Shown: positions 1-12,348, numbered from the stretch's first letter. The stretch: DNA of 64,000 bases from Allacma fusca (GCA_947179485.1 OX359250.1:14676539-14740538), one strand, 5' to 3'. Made by a program: numbers and translations. The notes: a model not told the origin generated them from the sequence alone.

Positions 1-1807
1 TTTGCATATAACCTTGCTCTTGTTATCTACCTCTCTGAAGATAGGGGGATACCTCCAAGGCCCTTGGTATGCTCTGAGGCTTTCATGCTAATACTTGCCC
101 TAATACTTCCAACTATTGTACTCATGCTAGGAATACAAGAACAACTATTTTTTTTAGGGAAAACATTCACTCAGTTCTCCAACGTTTCGCTTAAAATTCA
201 AGGGGACTCATGAGCACGGAGAAAATTCAGGGGGGTCAAAAGCAAGGGGAACGTTCAGGCTGCTGAAATCCCAAAAATATTTGCCATTCAAGAAGTAGAT
301 CAAAAATTTACACTAATCAAAAACACGATCAAAAATTTTTTGTACTCTAAAACATGACCAAAAATTTCGGGCCTTTCAAAAATATGGGCAAAAATTTCGG
401 ACCTTTCAAAAATATAGGCAAAAGTGTAGGCTACTCAAAAATATGGACAAAAATTTCTGGCTTTTCAAAAATATGGGCAATATTTGCTGGCTTTTCAAAA
501 ATATGACCGAAAATTTCTGGCTTTTCAAAAATATGGGCAATATTTGCTGGCTTTTCAAAAATATGGCCAAAATTTTCTGGCTTTTCAAAAATATGACCAA
601 AATTTTCTGGCTTTTTAAAAATATGGGCAAAAATGTAGGCTACTCAAAAACATGTCCAAAGATTTCAGGTCATTCAAAAATATAGGCAAAAGATTTGAGG
701 TTATTCAAAAATATGACCGACAATTTAAGCTGCCCAATTTAGAACAAAATTTAAACTAAATTACTGAAAACATGACCAAGAATAGAGTTTAATCAAAAAC
801 ACGGCCAAGAATTGAGAGTAATCAATAGCGCGGAAATGAATTGGGTCTATAGTACTCAGAAGCATGGCAAGAATTCAGGGCGCAAAAAATTAGTCTCTCC
901 ATATATGTATGTACATACATACATATGTATGGAAAGCACGGGAGAATATTCGTGCTACTCATAATAAGCACGGGAAAAATCGAGTCAGCTCAAACACAAG
1001 GGAGTTTGTGGGAAATTGAATTTTTACCATTAGTTCGGAAGAAGCTGCTAACTTTCTCCGTCAGTTCTGGAGGAGAAAGTCCTTCGGAAATACTTTAATA
1101 CATGCGAAAAAAATAATTAAGACTCGGACTATTTTCCCGGGCCTGAGTTTCCATGGACGTGTTGGCATTATATTGTAAAGGCTTACGACCGAATTCTCCA
1201 TATATATATATGTACATAAATACACATATGAGTAGTATGTATCTACTTTCTCCTATAAATTGCTCACAGGTGTAAGTAATATTATAAGTACTCTCGGATC
1301 TGGTCCGGAGTTAATGAGCGGAGGGAGTTGTGGGGAGGAATGATTTATATTTGTAATATTATGGGGGAGGGGGGGGGGTGGGGACATTAATTGAAAAAAA
1401 TTAATTTGCTTGGTGTGAAATCTCCACAGTAGCGATCTGTGCAGGGAAATTACAGGAGTAAAGTCCCAGAAAAAAAGCATGTCTCCCGGGCTGTAGTCAT
1501 ACATAACAGGGGCTGGAGGTTCCCTGGAAATATTATCTTTTGATTTTATTAAATTCTAATCATTACAGAGGCTCTAATATTCTCGTAATGGGACAAGTCT
1601 CCAAAAATAATTTAAGACTTTTTTTAAGAATTTTTTTCACTCATTGGGTCCTGGGCCTTAACCCCTGCCCAGAGACCTCCGAATGTCTTCTTAGCCGACA
1701 ATCTATATGCAGTATGTACTGGAAAGGGAAGGACTAGGGATAAAGGACCAGATTATAAAAACTACATGGGGATAGATATTGACATGAAGAAAAGTAGTAT
1801 TTCTTAC
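1..1807 (-). other. Downstream intron sequence (intron 9, partial)
   Basis: Follows the GTAAGAA donor of exon 9. It holds a 30-bp minisatellite at about 285-845 and a small inverted repeat at 1051-1080 (ACTTTCTCC facing GGAGAAAGT). No C2-like continuation of the gene was found in any minus-strand frame with a matching acceptor. Confidence 0.6.
285..845. repeat. Minisatellite, about 30-bp unit
   Basis: Repeats of TTCAAAAATATGGGCAA plus a variable half (TATTTGCTGG or AAATTTCTGG). They are best preserved at 445-640 and degenerate on both sides. The unit is a multiple of three, so both strands show open repeat frames that are not genes. Confidence 0.9.
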
Positions 1808-1944
1808 ATTCTGAGTGTAATGATAATATCATTGAGATCCAGAGTAGTGCAATCATCCTGACCGAAAGCAATATTGACCACGGCCACTTCCAGTGTATTG
1901 TGAACTTCATCATGGAACAGACGGAGTTGGATTCGTCCTTCGGG
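1808..1944 (-). CDS. Fife: Exon 9: start of a C2 domain (last exon in the window)
   Basis: The acceptor CTTCTATTGTTTACAG and donor CAGAAT|GTAAGAA enclose 137 bases encoding residues 710-754 plus two bases. PEGRIQLRLFHDEV is a typical first strand of a C2A domain (compare G-x-[IL]-Q-[VL]-x-[LI]-x-[YF]-D in synaptic C2 domains). NTLEVAVVNI is strand 2, and LNDIIITLR occupies the place of the usual SDPYVKVYL strand. Asp739, Asp740, Asp745 and Asp748 lie in the region of the first Ca2+-binding loop, but the loop is far from consensus, so Ca2+ binding cannot be assumed; RIM C2 domains are also Ca2+-independent. I find no credible continuation in bases 1-1800, so the rest lies outside. Confidence 0.75.
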
Positions 1945-3399
1945 CTGTAAACAATAGAAGAGGGAGAGAAAACTTTTAGGAGAGCTTCCACATCAAAAAA
2001 AATACCACAGGATTATTTTTTTTTTTACAAACAATTCAACAACTCTCTTTTTTTCCTGTCTGCAAAGTCCTGATCCTCCGAGAGCGCCACTGATAAATCC
2101 TATCAAAATTATTTCCCCCTTTCACATTTACCTCCTCATCATAACTACTGGACCCAATCAGCATCATTTCCGAATTCCCCCCAAAATAAAAACTTTACTA
2201 CCCGACACGACTCCCTACCCCCAACTTTCCCCATCCCATTTTATGTAATCACATATTACGGATAGATGACTTCAGGTTCTCGAACTTTACGAGACTGTAA
2301 AAATCAAGTTGCATCAATCACAAGCTTCCCTCCCACCCTCCCCCTCCAAATCCGCTGGGTTAAGAACCATGGCTATGAATTGGGCTTCGTTTCACATGAA
2401 GGTATAGTGTGTCATGTTGGAGGTGGGATACTTGAGGAAGGGATATTATTTTTGAATGTAATTATTTTTACAGTAGTGGGGATTTTTCTTTGGGTTTTAA
2501 GGGTGTGTTGGAAGGGGCAAATGATGATAATTACATGCAAAAAGGAGGAGTGGAAGTTAATGGGAACAAGTTGAGGGAAATAAATAATTCTTGAGTCCCT
2601 CTCCCGCAGTAGTGTCATTACGCATGCAGTGGTAGTTGTGGAGACGTCTCAAGTGTGCCGATCAGAGTAGGGTGAGAGTGTAGTGTAAATACCGTTAAAT
2701 CTCTACAAAGACTTATTGGTTCAAGTGTCCCAGTTATAGGGAGAACTTGAGATTCTATAGGCTTTAAAAACATAGGGGATGGATGGATACGGAGTCCCTC
2801 AAAATTCCCTATTTTTAGCCCCATGCAGAATTGCTAGGATTTCAAAATAGAAAATATCCCGGGAGTAGAATGTAATAATTATCTATTACATTTTTAGGCG
2901 ACAATTTTTTTTATTTTAGTTTCCCGACCTAGCTCAATATTTCCAGGATGGGGGGGGGGCCACAAGCTAGACGAGTGATGGGAAAGCACAATTTTTTTTA
3001 TGGGAGAAAGTTATTTCAAGAACAATTTTTAAGATTTTCCAATTGGGTTTTGGAAAAAAATATAGTATTTCAAGACGACATTTTTAAGCTTGGTGGAAGC
3101 AAGATTTCAAGGCTTTTTGATTAAATTCCAGGGATTAGAAATTATGGGATGGCCAGGAATTTTATTGCGTAAGTAATTACTGAGAAATGAAAATATAGGT
3201 ACTAGGAACAAAATTTAAAACAGAAATGAAAGGGGGATTTGATATTTGTTATTGTTATTGTACTGTGAGAGAGGTCAGAAAAGGGAGTTTTTTGTGGGGG
3301 CTTGTAGATCTGTGAGATATTTTGGGGGGTATGTAGGGTCTGGTGGAGCTATAAAAGGGAAGTTAGAAGCCCAAAATAGATGTTGATGGTCTAGACTTA

Positions 3400-3420
3400 A
3401 CACACACACACACACACACA
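3400..3420. repeat. (CA)n microsatellite
   Basis: Uninterrupted CA dinucleotides. Confidence 0.95.
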
Positions 3421-3954
3421 TGGGGGATGTCTTGAGTGGATGGAGATGGAATTTTAGTGAAACTCACCACGTAGACTAATCACGTACAGGAGGGAGTGTG
3501 GAGCCAGTAAATCAAATCAATTGCAAAATCGATTTGCAAGAGACCATTTCCAGAGTTTAATTCAACCTGAATCTACTCTTCTCCCAAAATTCTACCGGAG
3601 CTCTTTCTTGTCTCCCTTTTTAAAATTAGGGTGGTTAAAACCAACTCTTCCTCCGAACACATGCTTGGGGAGTGTGTGGCCAGCAATCAGCAACAGTGGG
3701 GTGGCTCAATCTTGTCTGAACTTATGTGTATAGACACATATGTATGTACATATGTATTCGGAGCTACTACTCTGTATGAAGTGAGTGCTAAATTTGTTCA
3801 AGTTTATTTCTGGTTTCTTTCGTGTTTCTTCTCTCTTGTAATTATCTCTTTCTTTTGGGGCTCAGGACTTTCTCCAGTGCTTTCTCTTATTTTAACATTT
3901 GATGCTTTCATTGATCTTTTACATGAATTTAACTTAAACAGTATTCTGTTCAAA

Positions 3955-4265
3955 TAAACTTGACCTGAATCAAAATGCATTTGACCTAAATAAAATTTAA
4001 CTTGACCTGAATCAAAATAAATTTGACCTAAATAAAATTTAACTTGACCTGAATCAAAATAAACTTGACCTAAATAAAATTTACCTTGACCTGAATAAAA
4101 TTTAACTTGACCTGAATAAAAATAAACTTGACCTGAATAAAAATTAACTTGACCTGAATAAAAATAAACTTGACCTGAATAAAAATAAACTTGACCTGAA
4201 TAAAAATAAACTTGACCTGAATAAAAATAAACTTGACCTGAATAAAAGTAAACTTGACCTGAATT
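3955..4265. repeat. Minisatellite, 21-bp unit with TTGACCT core
   Basis: CTTGACCTGAATAAAAATAA-type units, first as alternating about 20/21-bp pairs with TTTGACCTAAATAAAATT, then homogeneous 21-bp copies at 4107-4262. Every unit carries TGACCT, the complement of the AGGTCA hexamer. Confidence 0.92.
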
Positions 4266-5775
4266 CCCTTAATTCCTCATACGGTTTGACCTGCACTTGA
4301 CCCAAATATGACCTCAGTGACACATCCACCAAAATTACTAGACACGGATTAAATCCCCCTTGCCAAATAACAAAATCATACAGCAGAGAATTAATTTCCC
4401 TGAAATCCTTGACCTACAAACTCTCACCATACTCGAGCCCAGACTTTTAGATCTACCCTGACCTTGTCTCAAAATAGCCAAACCACCTCAAAAATAAAAA
4501 CCCACTTTATCATTAATCGTGAGTTAATCTTACAAGACAACCTGCACAATTTCTTCCTCCATCCACCCACACTCCCACACTCCCCCAATTCCCATTCCAG
4601 AAAGAGTAGAGAGTCTAACAATTAGGAAAATTTGCTCAGCAATGATAATTACTCCGAGAATTAATCCCTGGAGCAGGGAGACTGTCACATAGCTGGGGCC
4701 GAAGTTACATATGGTGAGGAAGATAAACCATATTGTCTGTTGTCACTGGAGTAACATAGTGAGGAGGGCATGTTCAAAGGGATTCCATCAATGCCATATA
4801 TCCTATGTTAACTTCCACATGAATTCCGTTCCTCATTCTCGGCCGTCTTTCTCAGTCAGCGTCCAATCCACCACAGTCTCAACTCATGCGGAACAAGAAT
4901 TTTTCAACTACAAAGACCCACTTCACATTCAGCCATATTCGAATTTTCCCTGTGGAGGTCTCCATGAATTTTTAACCCTCTCTCATTGCTCTCATATTCC
5001 TTCCGGAATTTTTTCACCACTCGTTTTAATCCCTAATGTTGATGTTCAAATGCCTCCCTCCTATTTCACAATCCCAGCCTCAATTCCCTCAAAACTCTTC
5101 AATAGTATCTACTTTTAGTATTTTTTCTCCCACACTAATAATTATTAGATCATTGTTCTTTTGACTCTTTTTCTCCCCCCCCCCTCTCACCATTACTTTT
5201 ATTTCCCCGTAAATTCTTTTAAAATACAGCGGTCCATCTACGTGCTCCCCGTTAAAAAAAATGTTGAATCAACAGATACATAATTAGATACATTTAAAAA
5301 TCAAGATCCAGTTCCTGGAAATAATAAGGAGGGTCTGAGGACATGACAAAAAAAAAGATGTGACAATCCGTTAAATAATAATTGTCCGAGGAGAGAGGAG
5401 CTCCACGTTGGGAGGAGAAAAATGACTATGAACGTGTGTCTCCGAGTCTGGCGTCTCATCGTAATTTGAAACTGTCCAATTGAGGATGTCCTCAGGATTT
5501 CCACGAGACACAGAGTCAAGGGAATCTATTTGCAGAAGAGGAATGTGTCCCGCCGTGTGTGCTTCATTCCCTTCTTTTATAACGTCTCCCTCTCTCTCTC
5601 TGTAGGCACTACCATCTATGTATGTACATACGTGTAAATACATAAGGATAAAAGTCCGTGTCGTCCCCTCCCTTAATGCTCTCTCCGAACGACAGGAGTG
5701 ATCACGTTTTTCAACAGTGAGATTCATGTGTGAGACTGTGTATGCGAAATCTTGAGAACGACCCTCCATGAGAAA

Positions 5776-5802
5776 AAGAGAGAGAGAGAGAGAGAGAGAG
5801 AC
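5776..5802. repeat. (GA)n microsatellite
   Basis: About 13 GA dinucleotides close to exon 8 in intron 8. Confidence 0.93.
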
Positions 5803-5975
5803 AACTTTTAAAAAATGGTATCTCCTCTCAAATAATAAGGAGAAAGGAGGAGAAAGGGGGGAAAGTTTCCATGTCCAAGATTTTTCAACCAGAATAACGA
5901 GCTAAGAGCAAATAATAAGTTGGAATTTAATAGGAAGACGAAATTCCAACTATATGTATAACAAAAGGGACTTAC

Positions 5976-6040
5976 AGGAAGCCGAGGCAACTGTCGCCTA
6001 TTAGTTGGAGATGCCGGATTTGATCTATCGCCTCGTTCCC
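5976..6040 (-). CDS. Fife: Exon 8: short basic linker before the C2 domain
   Basis: The acceptor TTTGATTATAG and donor CTTCCT|GTAAGT enclose 65 bases. Two bases complete Gly688, then 21 codons (689-709) follow and the exon ends in phase 0. The peptide ERGDRSNPASPTNRRQLPRL is basic and Pro/Ser-rich. It ends LPRLP and runs straight into PEGRIQLRL of exon 9, like the Pro-rich lead-in to C2A in RIM/Piccolo proteins. The 633-bp intron to exon 7 holds no other obvious exon. The exon is small, but both splice sites are close to consensus and the phase fits on both sides. Confidence 0.78.
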
Positions 6041-6673
6041 CTATAATCAAAGCAAATAGAACATGTACAGACGAAACTCTTCCGATTAGCTCGGGTCCAT
6101 GTCCCACACGCTACTTAGATCCACGGACATTTTTTGTACATGTCCGGGCATCCAGAAAAAAAAGAACATATACACGAAAACACATGAGACTCTCCTACTT
6201 ATCACACGTCCAGAGTCCCACGCATCCTTAAGGGAGAAAAATCTTCAGAAATTTGTTTAAATTTAATTTTTTTTTTTTGAGATTAACATTTTTTAAAAAT
6301 TTTACTGGGAAATCCAAAAGCTTTTTTAACATCCATGAATCTAACATACAGGATTTAGTAGGAGAGAAACAATAATAAAATTGTTGCTGATAAATTTTTT
6401 TCCTTCCGGGGTAATTTATGGTAGAATTTTCCCGGATTAATTTCTCTAACAATTTAAATAATTTAAATGAAAAAAAAAATCAAAATTGAAAGAAGTAATT
6501 ACGGAAAGATATGAGAAATTATTGTTAGTTATGGGAAATAAAAATATGAGAATGTAAAAATATAGGGGAAGAATTCCTGTAGGGACATTTGGGACTCCTT
6601 AACGAAGGGGAAGCTCCAGCACTCACGCACAAGAGTCCACATGACATTTATATTCAATAATGAGCTCACTCAC

Positions 6674-6768
6674 CTGCGCTGACTGCTAATGAGTCCACAT
6701 CATTAGTCTCGTCCCATTCCGCAGTACTCTCATCCTCAGGTACTGTTGCCACTGTGATTTGAGACTCG
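6674..6768 (-). CDS. Fife: Exon 7: acidic linker after the PDZ
   Basis: The acceptor CTTTTTCTCTAG and donor AGCGCAG|GTGAGT enclose 95 bases. The first base completes Asn656, then 31 codons (657-687) follow, with one base left over. The segment reads ESQITVATVPEDESTAEWDE and continues with more acidic and small residues; it is strongly acidic and has no recognisable domain, as expected for the flexible spacer between PDZ and C2 in this family. Support comes from strong splice sites at both ends and from exact phase agreement with exons 6 and 8. It may be alternatively used, because skipping it together with exon 8 would keep the downstream frame only if an exon of matching phase replaced it. 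Confidence 0.78.
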
Positions 6769-6981
6769 CTAGAGAAAAAGAGAAGAGAAAGTAAAAAATA
6801 AAAAAAAAGAATGGAAATTATCCTTCCTCTGAATTCCCTTTTAGTATTCATGGACTTTTACACTTTGTTCCTCTCATCAATCAATTCATTCGTAATTTCG
6901 TCGGGTCTTATGGAAATTTTGATAGGGGAACTGCTAGGGGGGGGGGTAGTTAAGAACTCAACTGTATGGGATTTGTTGGTC

Positions 6982-6982
<1 letters not shown>

Positions 6983-7044
<62 letters not shown>
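6983..7044. repeat. (TG)n microsatellite, 31 units
   Basis: The longest pure dinucleotide tract in the window, 215 bp upstream (gene sense) of exon 7 and just outside its acceptor region. Confidence 0.97.
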
Positions 7045-7047
<3 letters not shown>

Positions 7048-8944
7048 ATGTGGGAGAGAGAAAGATTCAATCATAGTAAAATTATAGGAGATGAAAATGT
7101 GGGAGGGGGGAATAATATTAAAGGAGTAAAATATGGTAAATGCATAAAATATAGTAAAGTAAGGTAAAAATAATTTCTAGGGAGGAGTGTCTATAATAAA
7201 TTAGTATTGAGGATAGATACATCTGTGGGAGGGAACTGAGACATGAAGGAGAGGGCTTATATAAGAGGGAGGAAATACTCGGAGCATTAAAATTAGTAGG
7301 GATTTAATTTTGCCATTTTACTAGATTTTGTAAATGGGATTGCCCACCCCTAAGGAAATGATAATTGGGAGTGATGAAATCAAAAGATGAACAACCGAAA
7401 CGTGTCATTGGGAATCTTGTACTCTCTCCCAGATGCTCTTCCCTTCCCAGGCTTTTTGAGCTTCGGGAGAGTAATAAGGGAGTGGGAGCAGTCACTTTGA
7501 CAATGTGAGGCAGCTCAATTAAGCGACTAACCATTTCCATTCAAAATGATGTCATCCTATTAGAGCTCATCTTATTGTTAGTGTAAAACAGTTCCCTTCA
7601 ATGGAGCATCCCCCAAAACTACTCTCTCTCCCTCCAGGCCACTGAGTCAAGTCAGTCCTCATCCATACTTCCTCCCAGACACCGTCTGTTACGGAGCACA
7701 ACGTGAATTTTCCCTGAATTTCCCACAACTGTACTTTCCTTCTTCAGAGAACTCTTCTCCTCACAAGTAGACACTTTCTCCTGCATTTATTCCCATTCTA
7801 AAATTATTATTCCTGGATCTTTCCTATTTTTCAAAAACATTTTTTCCCCTTCCGACTATTTTTCACATTCTCATTTAACGTCCTAAATTTTTCAAGATTT
7901 AATTTCTGAATGAAAATCTAAACTTGTAGTCTAAATTTTGAACAACTTTCTCCGTAGCTGTGAGTGAAAGTTTTAATTTGTTTCCTACACTCAAGGAGAA
8001 TTTTACTTTTTAAAAAAAATCCCTACAAATTTTATAAAAAGTAATTTAAGGTTTCGTAATTTTTTTCTTATTAAAGATAATCTCTTGTGGAAATAATCTC
8101 CTGGACTTTACCTTCGCTTCTTAACAATACTCTACGTAGAATAGTGTCTGAGGATATTCCTAAAAATCAAATCCCTTCATGTCATTTGCTGTGAATCTCT
8201 TGCTTTTGACCCGCCCATCAAAATCGTATGACTTTTAACAAGTGTATTTTACCATGAGAAATATTTGCAGCCGCGTGGGTTTGCTTCTTAGCCCAGTGTC
8301 TAGGTACATAGATATACATATGCTAGATTTTAATGTGATGCTAATACCCTCAGAAACTCACAGGCTACAGTAGTGAGGAGGAAGCGGGACCTTAATTTAG
8401 CATCTCTATAGATAGATACTGCACTCTGTAGTCGAAACTTCAAGTCAAATTTGAATTGAAGAAAATCCTCTTAAGCTTTGAATCCTTTTTCCTTCCGCTT
8501 GTATGGGACTCTCCTGCCCCTATGTATCATTATGTGAGGACAGGCTGTTACTATTACCATATGTATACTTATACTCAAGGTACTGGATATGTCTAGACCC
8601 TATATTGGGAGATTCCCTACCATCCTAGGCCTACAGTGCACTCTGCCTTTAGTACAAGGGACTCCTCCCTCCAAATAGCATTCCCTATCCCTAATGTCAA
8701 AGGATGTACAGAGATGACTTGGGCCGTACATGTGGGAAAGTTATGAAAGTTTTTTGGGGGGGGGGAAGTAGAGTCTGAAAGCTACTTGTGAAGCTTTCGT
8801 GTGCTAATGCCTCAGCCATATTTACCTATTACAAGAGCTTGGGGAAAGGGAGGAAGAGAGCTTTACAATAATTCTCTTCATTATCTTCATCAGGTCAAAA
8901 TAGCTTGTAACATACTCTCTAACTTTTTTATGCTCTTCTTTCTC

Positions 8945-9008
8945 AATCTTCTCCTCCTCCTCCTCCTCCTAGTAATGCTCCTGCCCCTCCTTCTCCTCCT
9001 CCTCCTCT
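8945..9008. repeat. CTC/CTT triplet-rich tract
   Basis: Two interrupted CTC runs separated by AGTAATGCTCCTGCC. They give leucine-rich shadow frames. Confidence 0.85.
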
Positions 9009-10081
9009 TTGTAGGAGCTAATAAGAGTATAAAATATTATGAAGATATATTGTGGGGAAAAAAGGATATTAGAAGGAAATTCCTTTGACAGCTTTCTCCC
9101 GCCTGTTTAATATTATGGAAAATAAATAGTGTTATTTTTTTCTAGGGAGTCATATTTGAAGGAAATTATTATTTAAAAACTTTTTGTACTTTCTCCGTAG
9201 AAAATATAGTGTGTTCGGATAATTATGTGTAATGAGGGAGATAAGTGCTGAGGAATTTAAGGGATAAGGAAAAAATGTTGAAATTACTGTGTGGGGACGT
9301 TGGGGGTGATAAAACCTGAAGGGGGAGGAAAAATCTGAGGATTTTGTATGTAGGTAATAATAATTATTATGATTTGTGTAGAAGATACAAATTGAAGGGA
9401 GAGACGGAATAGGTTGAGGAGGAATCGGTGGATTTGTGATGGGTTGATTATTCGAGTATTTTGAAAGTGAGGGATGGGGAGAAAGTGGGATAGAGAAAGC
9501 GCCGGGAGAAAGAAAGGACCGGGGAGAAAGAATGCTCTGATGTTTTGTTTACGTGTGCGTGCATGTAAGTGACGAGGGGGAGAGTAATGTGGAAATGGTC
9601 TGAAAATAGTACTGTGTAAAGTATTGATTTAGTGTGTGAGTACATGTAGTTGTGGGGATCGAGTTGGGGTATTGAATGCTGTTCGTATCTAATCATAGGA
9701 CTATTGTTCCGCTCTCTGGAAACTTTCCGATATTTGCCCAAGTAGGAAAATCTAGGGATATTCTTATATGCACCATCATCATCACTACTACTCATTACAT
9801 TTCATGGCTTGTAGTCCCTTCCAGCGCTCTCTTTTCTTCCTTTTCCCTGTACTCAAGTGCAACTTCCAACTGGCCTACTTCTTGTAATCTATATGACTTG
9901 AGCAAACTTCAAGAGCAGGGATCCCGACAAGTTCAAGTTAGACTGGGGCAGTTTCATGTGAGTGGGTCTGGTTGTGAGGTAGGCTTCGGATTATAGTTGT
10001 AGTTCAAGTGAGGGTTAGGCTTGTGTCGGGTTTAGTTCCTGTTCGGCCTAACTTAGGATCACGTTTTAGTCGAGTAGCGTT

Positions 10082-10265
10082 CAAGTTTCGTTCAAATGCG
10101 AGTCAAGTGTCAAGGTTAGTTTAGATTTCGTTCAAATGCGAGTCAAGTGTCAAGGTTAGTTTAGATTTCGTTCAAATGCGAGTCAAGTGTCAAGGTTAGT
10201 TTAGATTTCGTTCAAATGCGAGTCAAGTGTCAAGTTTAGTTTAGATTTCGTACAAATACAAGTCT
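10082..10265. repeat. Minisatellite, 40-bp unit
   Basis: Four nearly identical 40-bp copies containing TTCGTTCAAATGCGAGTCAA and GTGTCAAGGTTAGTTTAGA, plus a degenerate fifth. Confidence 0.93.
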
Positions 10266-10287
10266 CAAGCCAAGTTTGATTTAAGTA

Positions 10288-10575
10288 GCGTTCTAGTATT
10301 GTTCAAATAGCGTCCAAGTAGCGTTCTAGTAGCGTTCTAGTATTGTTCAAGTATCGTTCAAGTATTGTTCAAATAGCGTTCAAGTAGCGTTCAAGTAGCG
10401 TTCAAGTAGCGTTCAAGTAGCGTTCAAGTAGCGTTCAAGTAGCGTTCAAGTATCGTTCAAGTAGTGTTCAAATAGCGTTCTATTATCGTTCAAGTAGTGT
10501 TCAAATAGCGTTCTATTATCGTTCTATTATCGTTCAAGTATCGTTCAAGTATCTTTCAAGTATCGTTCAAGTAGA
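10288..10575. repeat. Minisatellite, 11-bp unit
   Basis: GTTCAAGTAGC repeated, with GTATC and GTATT variants and occasional TCTA for TCAA. It directly follows the 40-bp array and shares its GTTCAA core. Confidence 0.93.
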
Positions 10576-10936
10576 GTTGCAGCAACACGGAATATGATCT
10601 TTAAAAAATTTTACATTTAAAATAAAAATAAAATGTGGACAATTAATCGTCTTTATCGAAAATACAGTGTTAATTGTCATTTAAAAATAATAATTTCCGG
10701 TTGTAGACTTGATTAAGTTCAAGTGTATTCCTTTGCAATTAATTACAACTCGCTGAGTTATTTTAGTCATTTATATTTTTAAATTGCTCGCATGATCCAC
10801 ATGAAGTTTCAGAGGGAATTGAAAGGAATTTACTTTCACTTGGTTTTGAGTAATAGTAGGAACGCCTATAAAAGCCCAAGGTAGAATGAATTGTGGAGAG
10901 AAATCAAAGGCCACGTATGTATGTACATGCACTCAC

Positions 10937-11177
10937 TTATCTGCTGAAGCCAATGTAAGTTCCACACTGTCACCAGAGGCATCCATAACTTTACAAACTT
11001 CCTCAAAAGTCAGGTTAGTCAGTTTGATTCCATTCCAAGTGAGGACAATGTCACTTCTTCGAATGCCAGCAAAGTCCGCTCCACTTCCTGGGGTTACCCG
11101 AGCGACCCGCGCCCGTAAGTTGCCTGGATTTCCTGGACTGCTGCACCCACCAACAACGCGTATTCCAAATCCCCTTG
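10937..11177 (-). CDS. Fife: Exon 6: PDZ domain core
   Basis: The acceptor GGGGGATTGTGTTTCAG and strong donor GATAA|GTGAGT bound 241 bases encoding residues 577-655 (Thr576 and Asn656 are split codons). The carboxylate-binding loop is RGFGIRVVGG (577-586). It is followed by a Pro/Gly-rich loop, the strand RARVARVTPG, the GIRRSDIVLTWNG turn (613-625, Ser where most PDZs have Gly before Asp) and helix B, LTFEEVCKVMDASGD, then VELTLA. Helix position B1 is Phe633 rather than His, so class I ligands are unlikely by usual PDZ rules. In the Fife/RIM/Piccolo family this domain binds other active-zone scaffold proteins. The length and order of strands are those of a complete PDZ. Confidence 0.93.
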
Positions 11178-11580
11178 CTGAAACACAATCCCCCAAAACA
11201 GGCAATTTATTATTAGCAACCCACACAATTTTATAATAACACTCCATATAGCAGTTGACCATTTTTTAAGGCACTTTCTCCCAACGAATTTTCCCTTCAT
11301 TTTATCTCAACCCACCCCAATGACATGAATAGGAAAAAAATATGATACCCACATTTTCCAGAGAAATTTTATTCCAAATTTGTGCAAAATGTTTTTAAAA
11401 ATTAATTTTGACGCTCTTCGTTAGCACCAAATTTAATGGATAATTAATACAACATAAAATCATTTTTGTCATCCGCCAAAAATTGCTGGTTTTGTTGTCG
11501 GAGCTAGAAATGTGTATCTGTGACGAGGGAAGACTTTTCTTTTGTGTCGGGAAAAAATTGAATAAAAAGGGGAGACGTAC

Positions 11581-11849
11581 TTTGGTAGCCTCTGTCTTGG
11601 GGATCTCTCCGGAGACGCACAACTCTGGTCCGAAAATCGGAAACTTCATTGGATTGTCCTTTATTATTGTCTGAGGCAAAGGTTGAGTCCACATCATCTA
11701 TAACTATCTTTATAGCTTCACCGTCCGCTGAGGACCCTTGTCTTTTCATCGATGGGGCTTCACCTGGCTTCTTGGGTTCAGGAACCTCAGTGGTGTCCAG
11801 GGAAGCACAGGATCTGGGCGTCTGAGGTGCTTTGGCTGTGGTATTGTAA
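11581..11849 (-). CDS. Fife: Exon 5: linker and N-terminal edge of the PDZ domain
   Basis: The acceptor is TTTTCGGGGAGCAG and the donor CTACCAAA|GTACGT. The 269 bases give residues 486-575 plus one base. The segment has Pro/Ser-rich sequence (KAPQTPRSC, EVPEPKKPGEAPS), then an acidic IVIDDVDSTFASD stretch, then TRVVRLRRDPQDRGYQ. The last part is the first PDZ strand (RVVRLRRD) that precedes the ligand loop on the next exon; in Piccolo/Fife-type PDZs a similar basic RRDP-type strand comes before the RGFG loop. It spans about residues 566-575. The join to exon 6 makes a Thr codon and yields a continuous PDZ across an intron of only 403 bp. Confidence 0.88.
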
Positions 11850-12348
11850 CTGCTCCCCGAAAAGGGCACAAAGGAAAAGAAAGAGTCCACATTTAAAGTC
11901 AGGAATGACACCATCCATCAAAAATATTTTACCATTTACGTCCATTCTTTCCCCCCACGACGTTGCAATGCGCGCATTGGGGATTGAAGGCATCAAAGTC
12001 TGCTCACATTAGGAATTCAACGCACATGTAAGTCATAACGACAAAGCTCTTTAGTCAACGTCAGGGTTGAAACGACAACCTCACGCCACACAATATATAC
12101 GTGACATTTAACATCAACAACACTCAAGTACTTCCAATGGCTATATAATACATTGCACGAGCCTTTCACCCATCCGGCCCTTTTACACACTTGATGTACC
12201 TACACTTTCTCCATGCATTTCCCTATAAATTATTTCTCTACTCCCTTCCACTTTCCCCCATACATTTTACTACACACTATTTCTATTTTCCCTTTGCACT
12301 TTCTCCATATTCTCCCCATGTATTTTTACTACTACACTTGTCCCATAT

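Larger units (their letters stand above)
1945..5975 (-). other. Intron 8 (4.0 kb)
   Basis: Between the basic linker exon and the C2 exon. It contains the CTTGACCTGAATAAAA array at 3.96-4.26 kb, a CA tract at 3.4 kb, a GA tract at 5.78 kb and one TGACCTAGCTCA-like element near 2.92 kb. A minus-strand open frame at 5.37-5.58 kb looks protein-like but lacks a usable donor. Confidence 0.7.
6769..10936 (-). other. Intron 6 (4.2 kb)
   Basis: Between the PDZ core exon and the acidic linker exon. It contains a 62-bp TG tract, a CTC-rich tract at 8.95-9.0 kb, and the two adjacent TCAAG-core arrays at 10.08-10.57 kb. The rest is AT-rich without recognisable content. Confidence 0.8.

Noticed and set aside
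1253-1504. Continuation of the C2 domain
   Set aside because: The translation near 1.4-1.5 kb does not resemble C2 strands 3-5 and has no acceptor in the needed phase.
9600-9795. Minus-strand frame starting MSSSDDDGAYKNIPRF
   Set aside because: No pyrimidine tract or acceptor upstream and no donor; it does not fit between exons 6 and 7.
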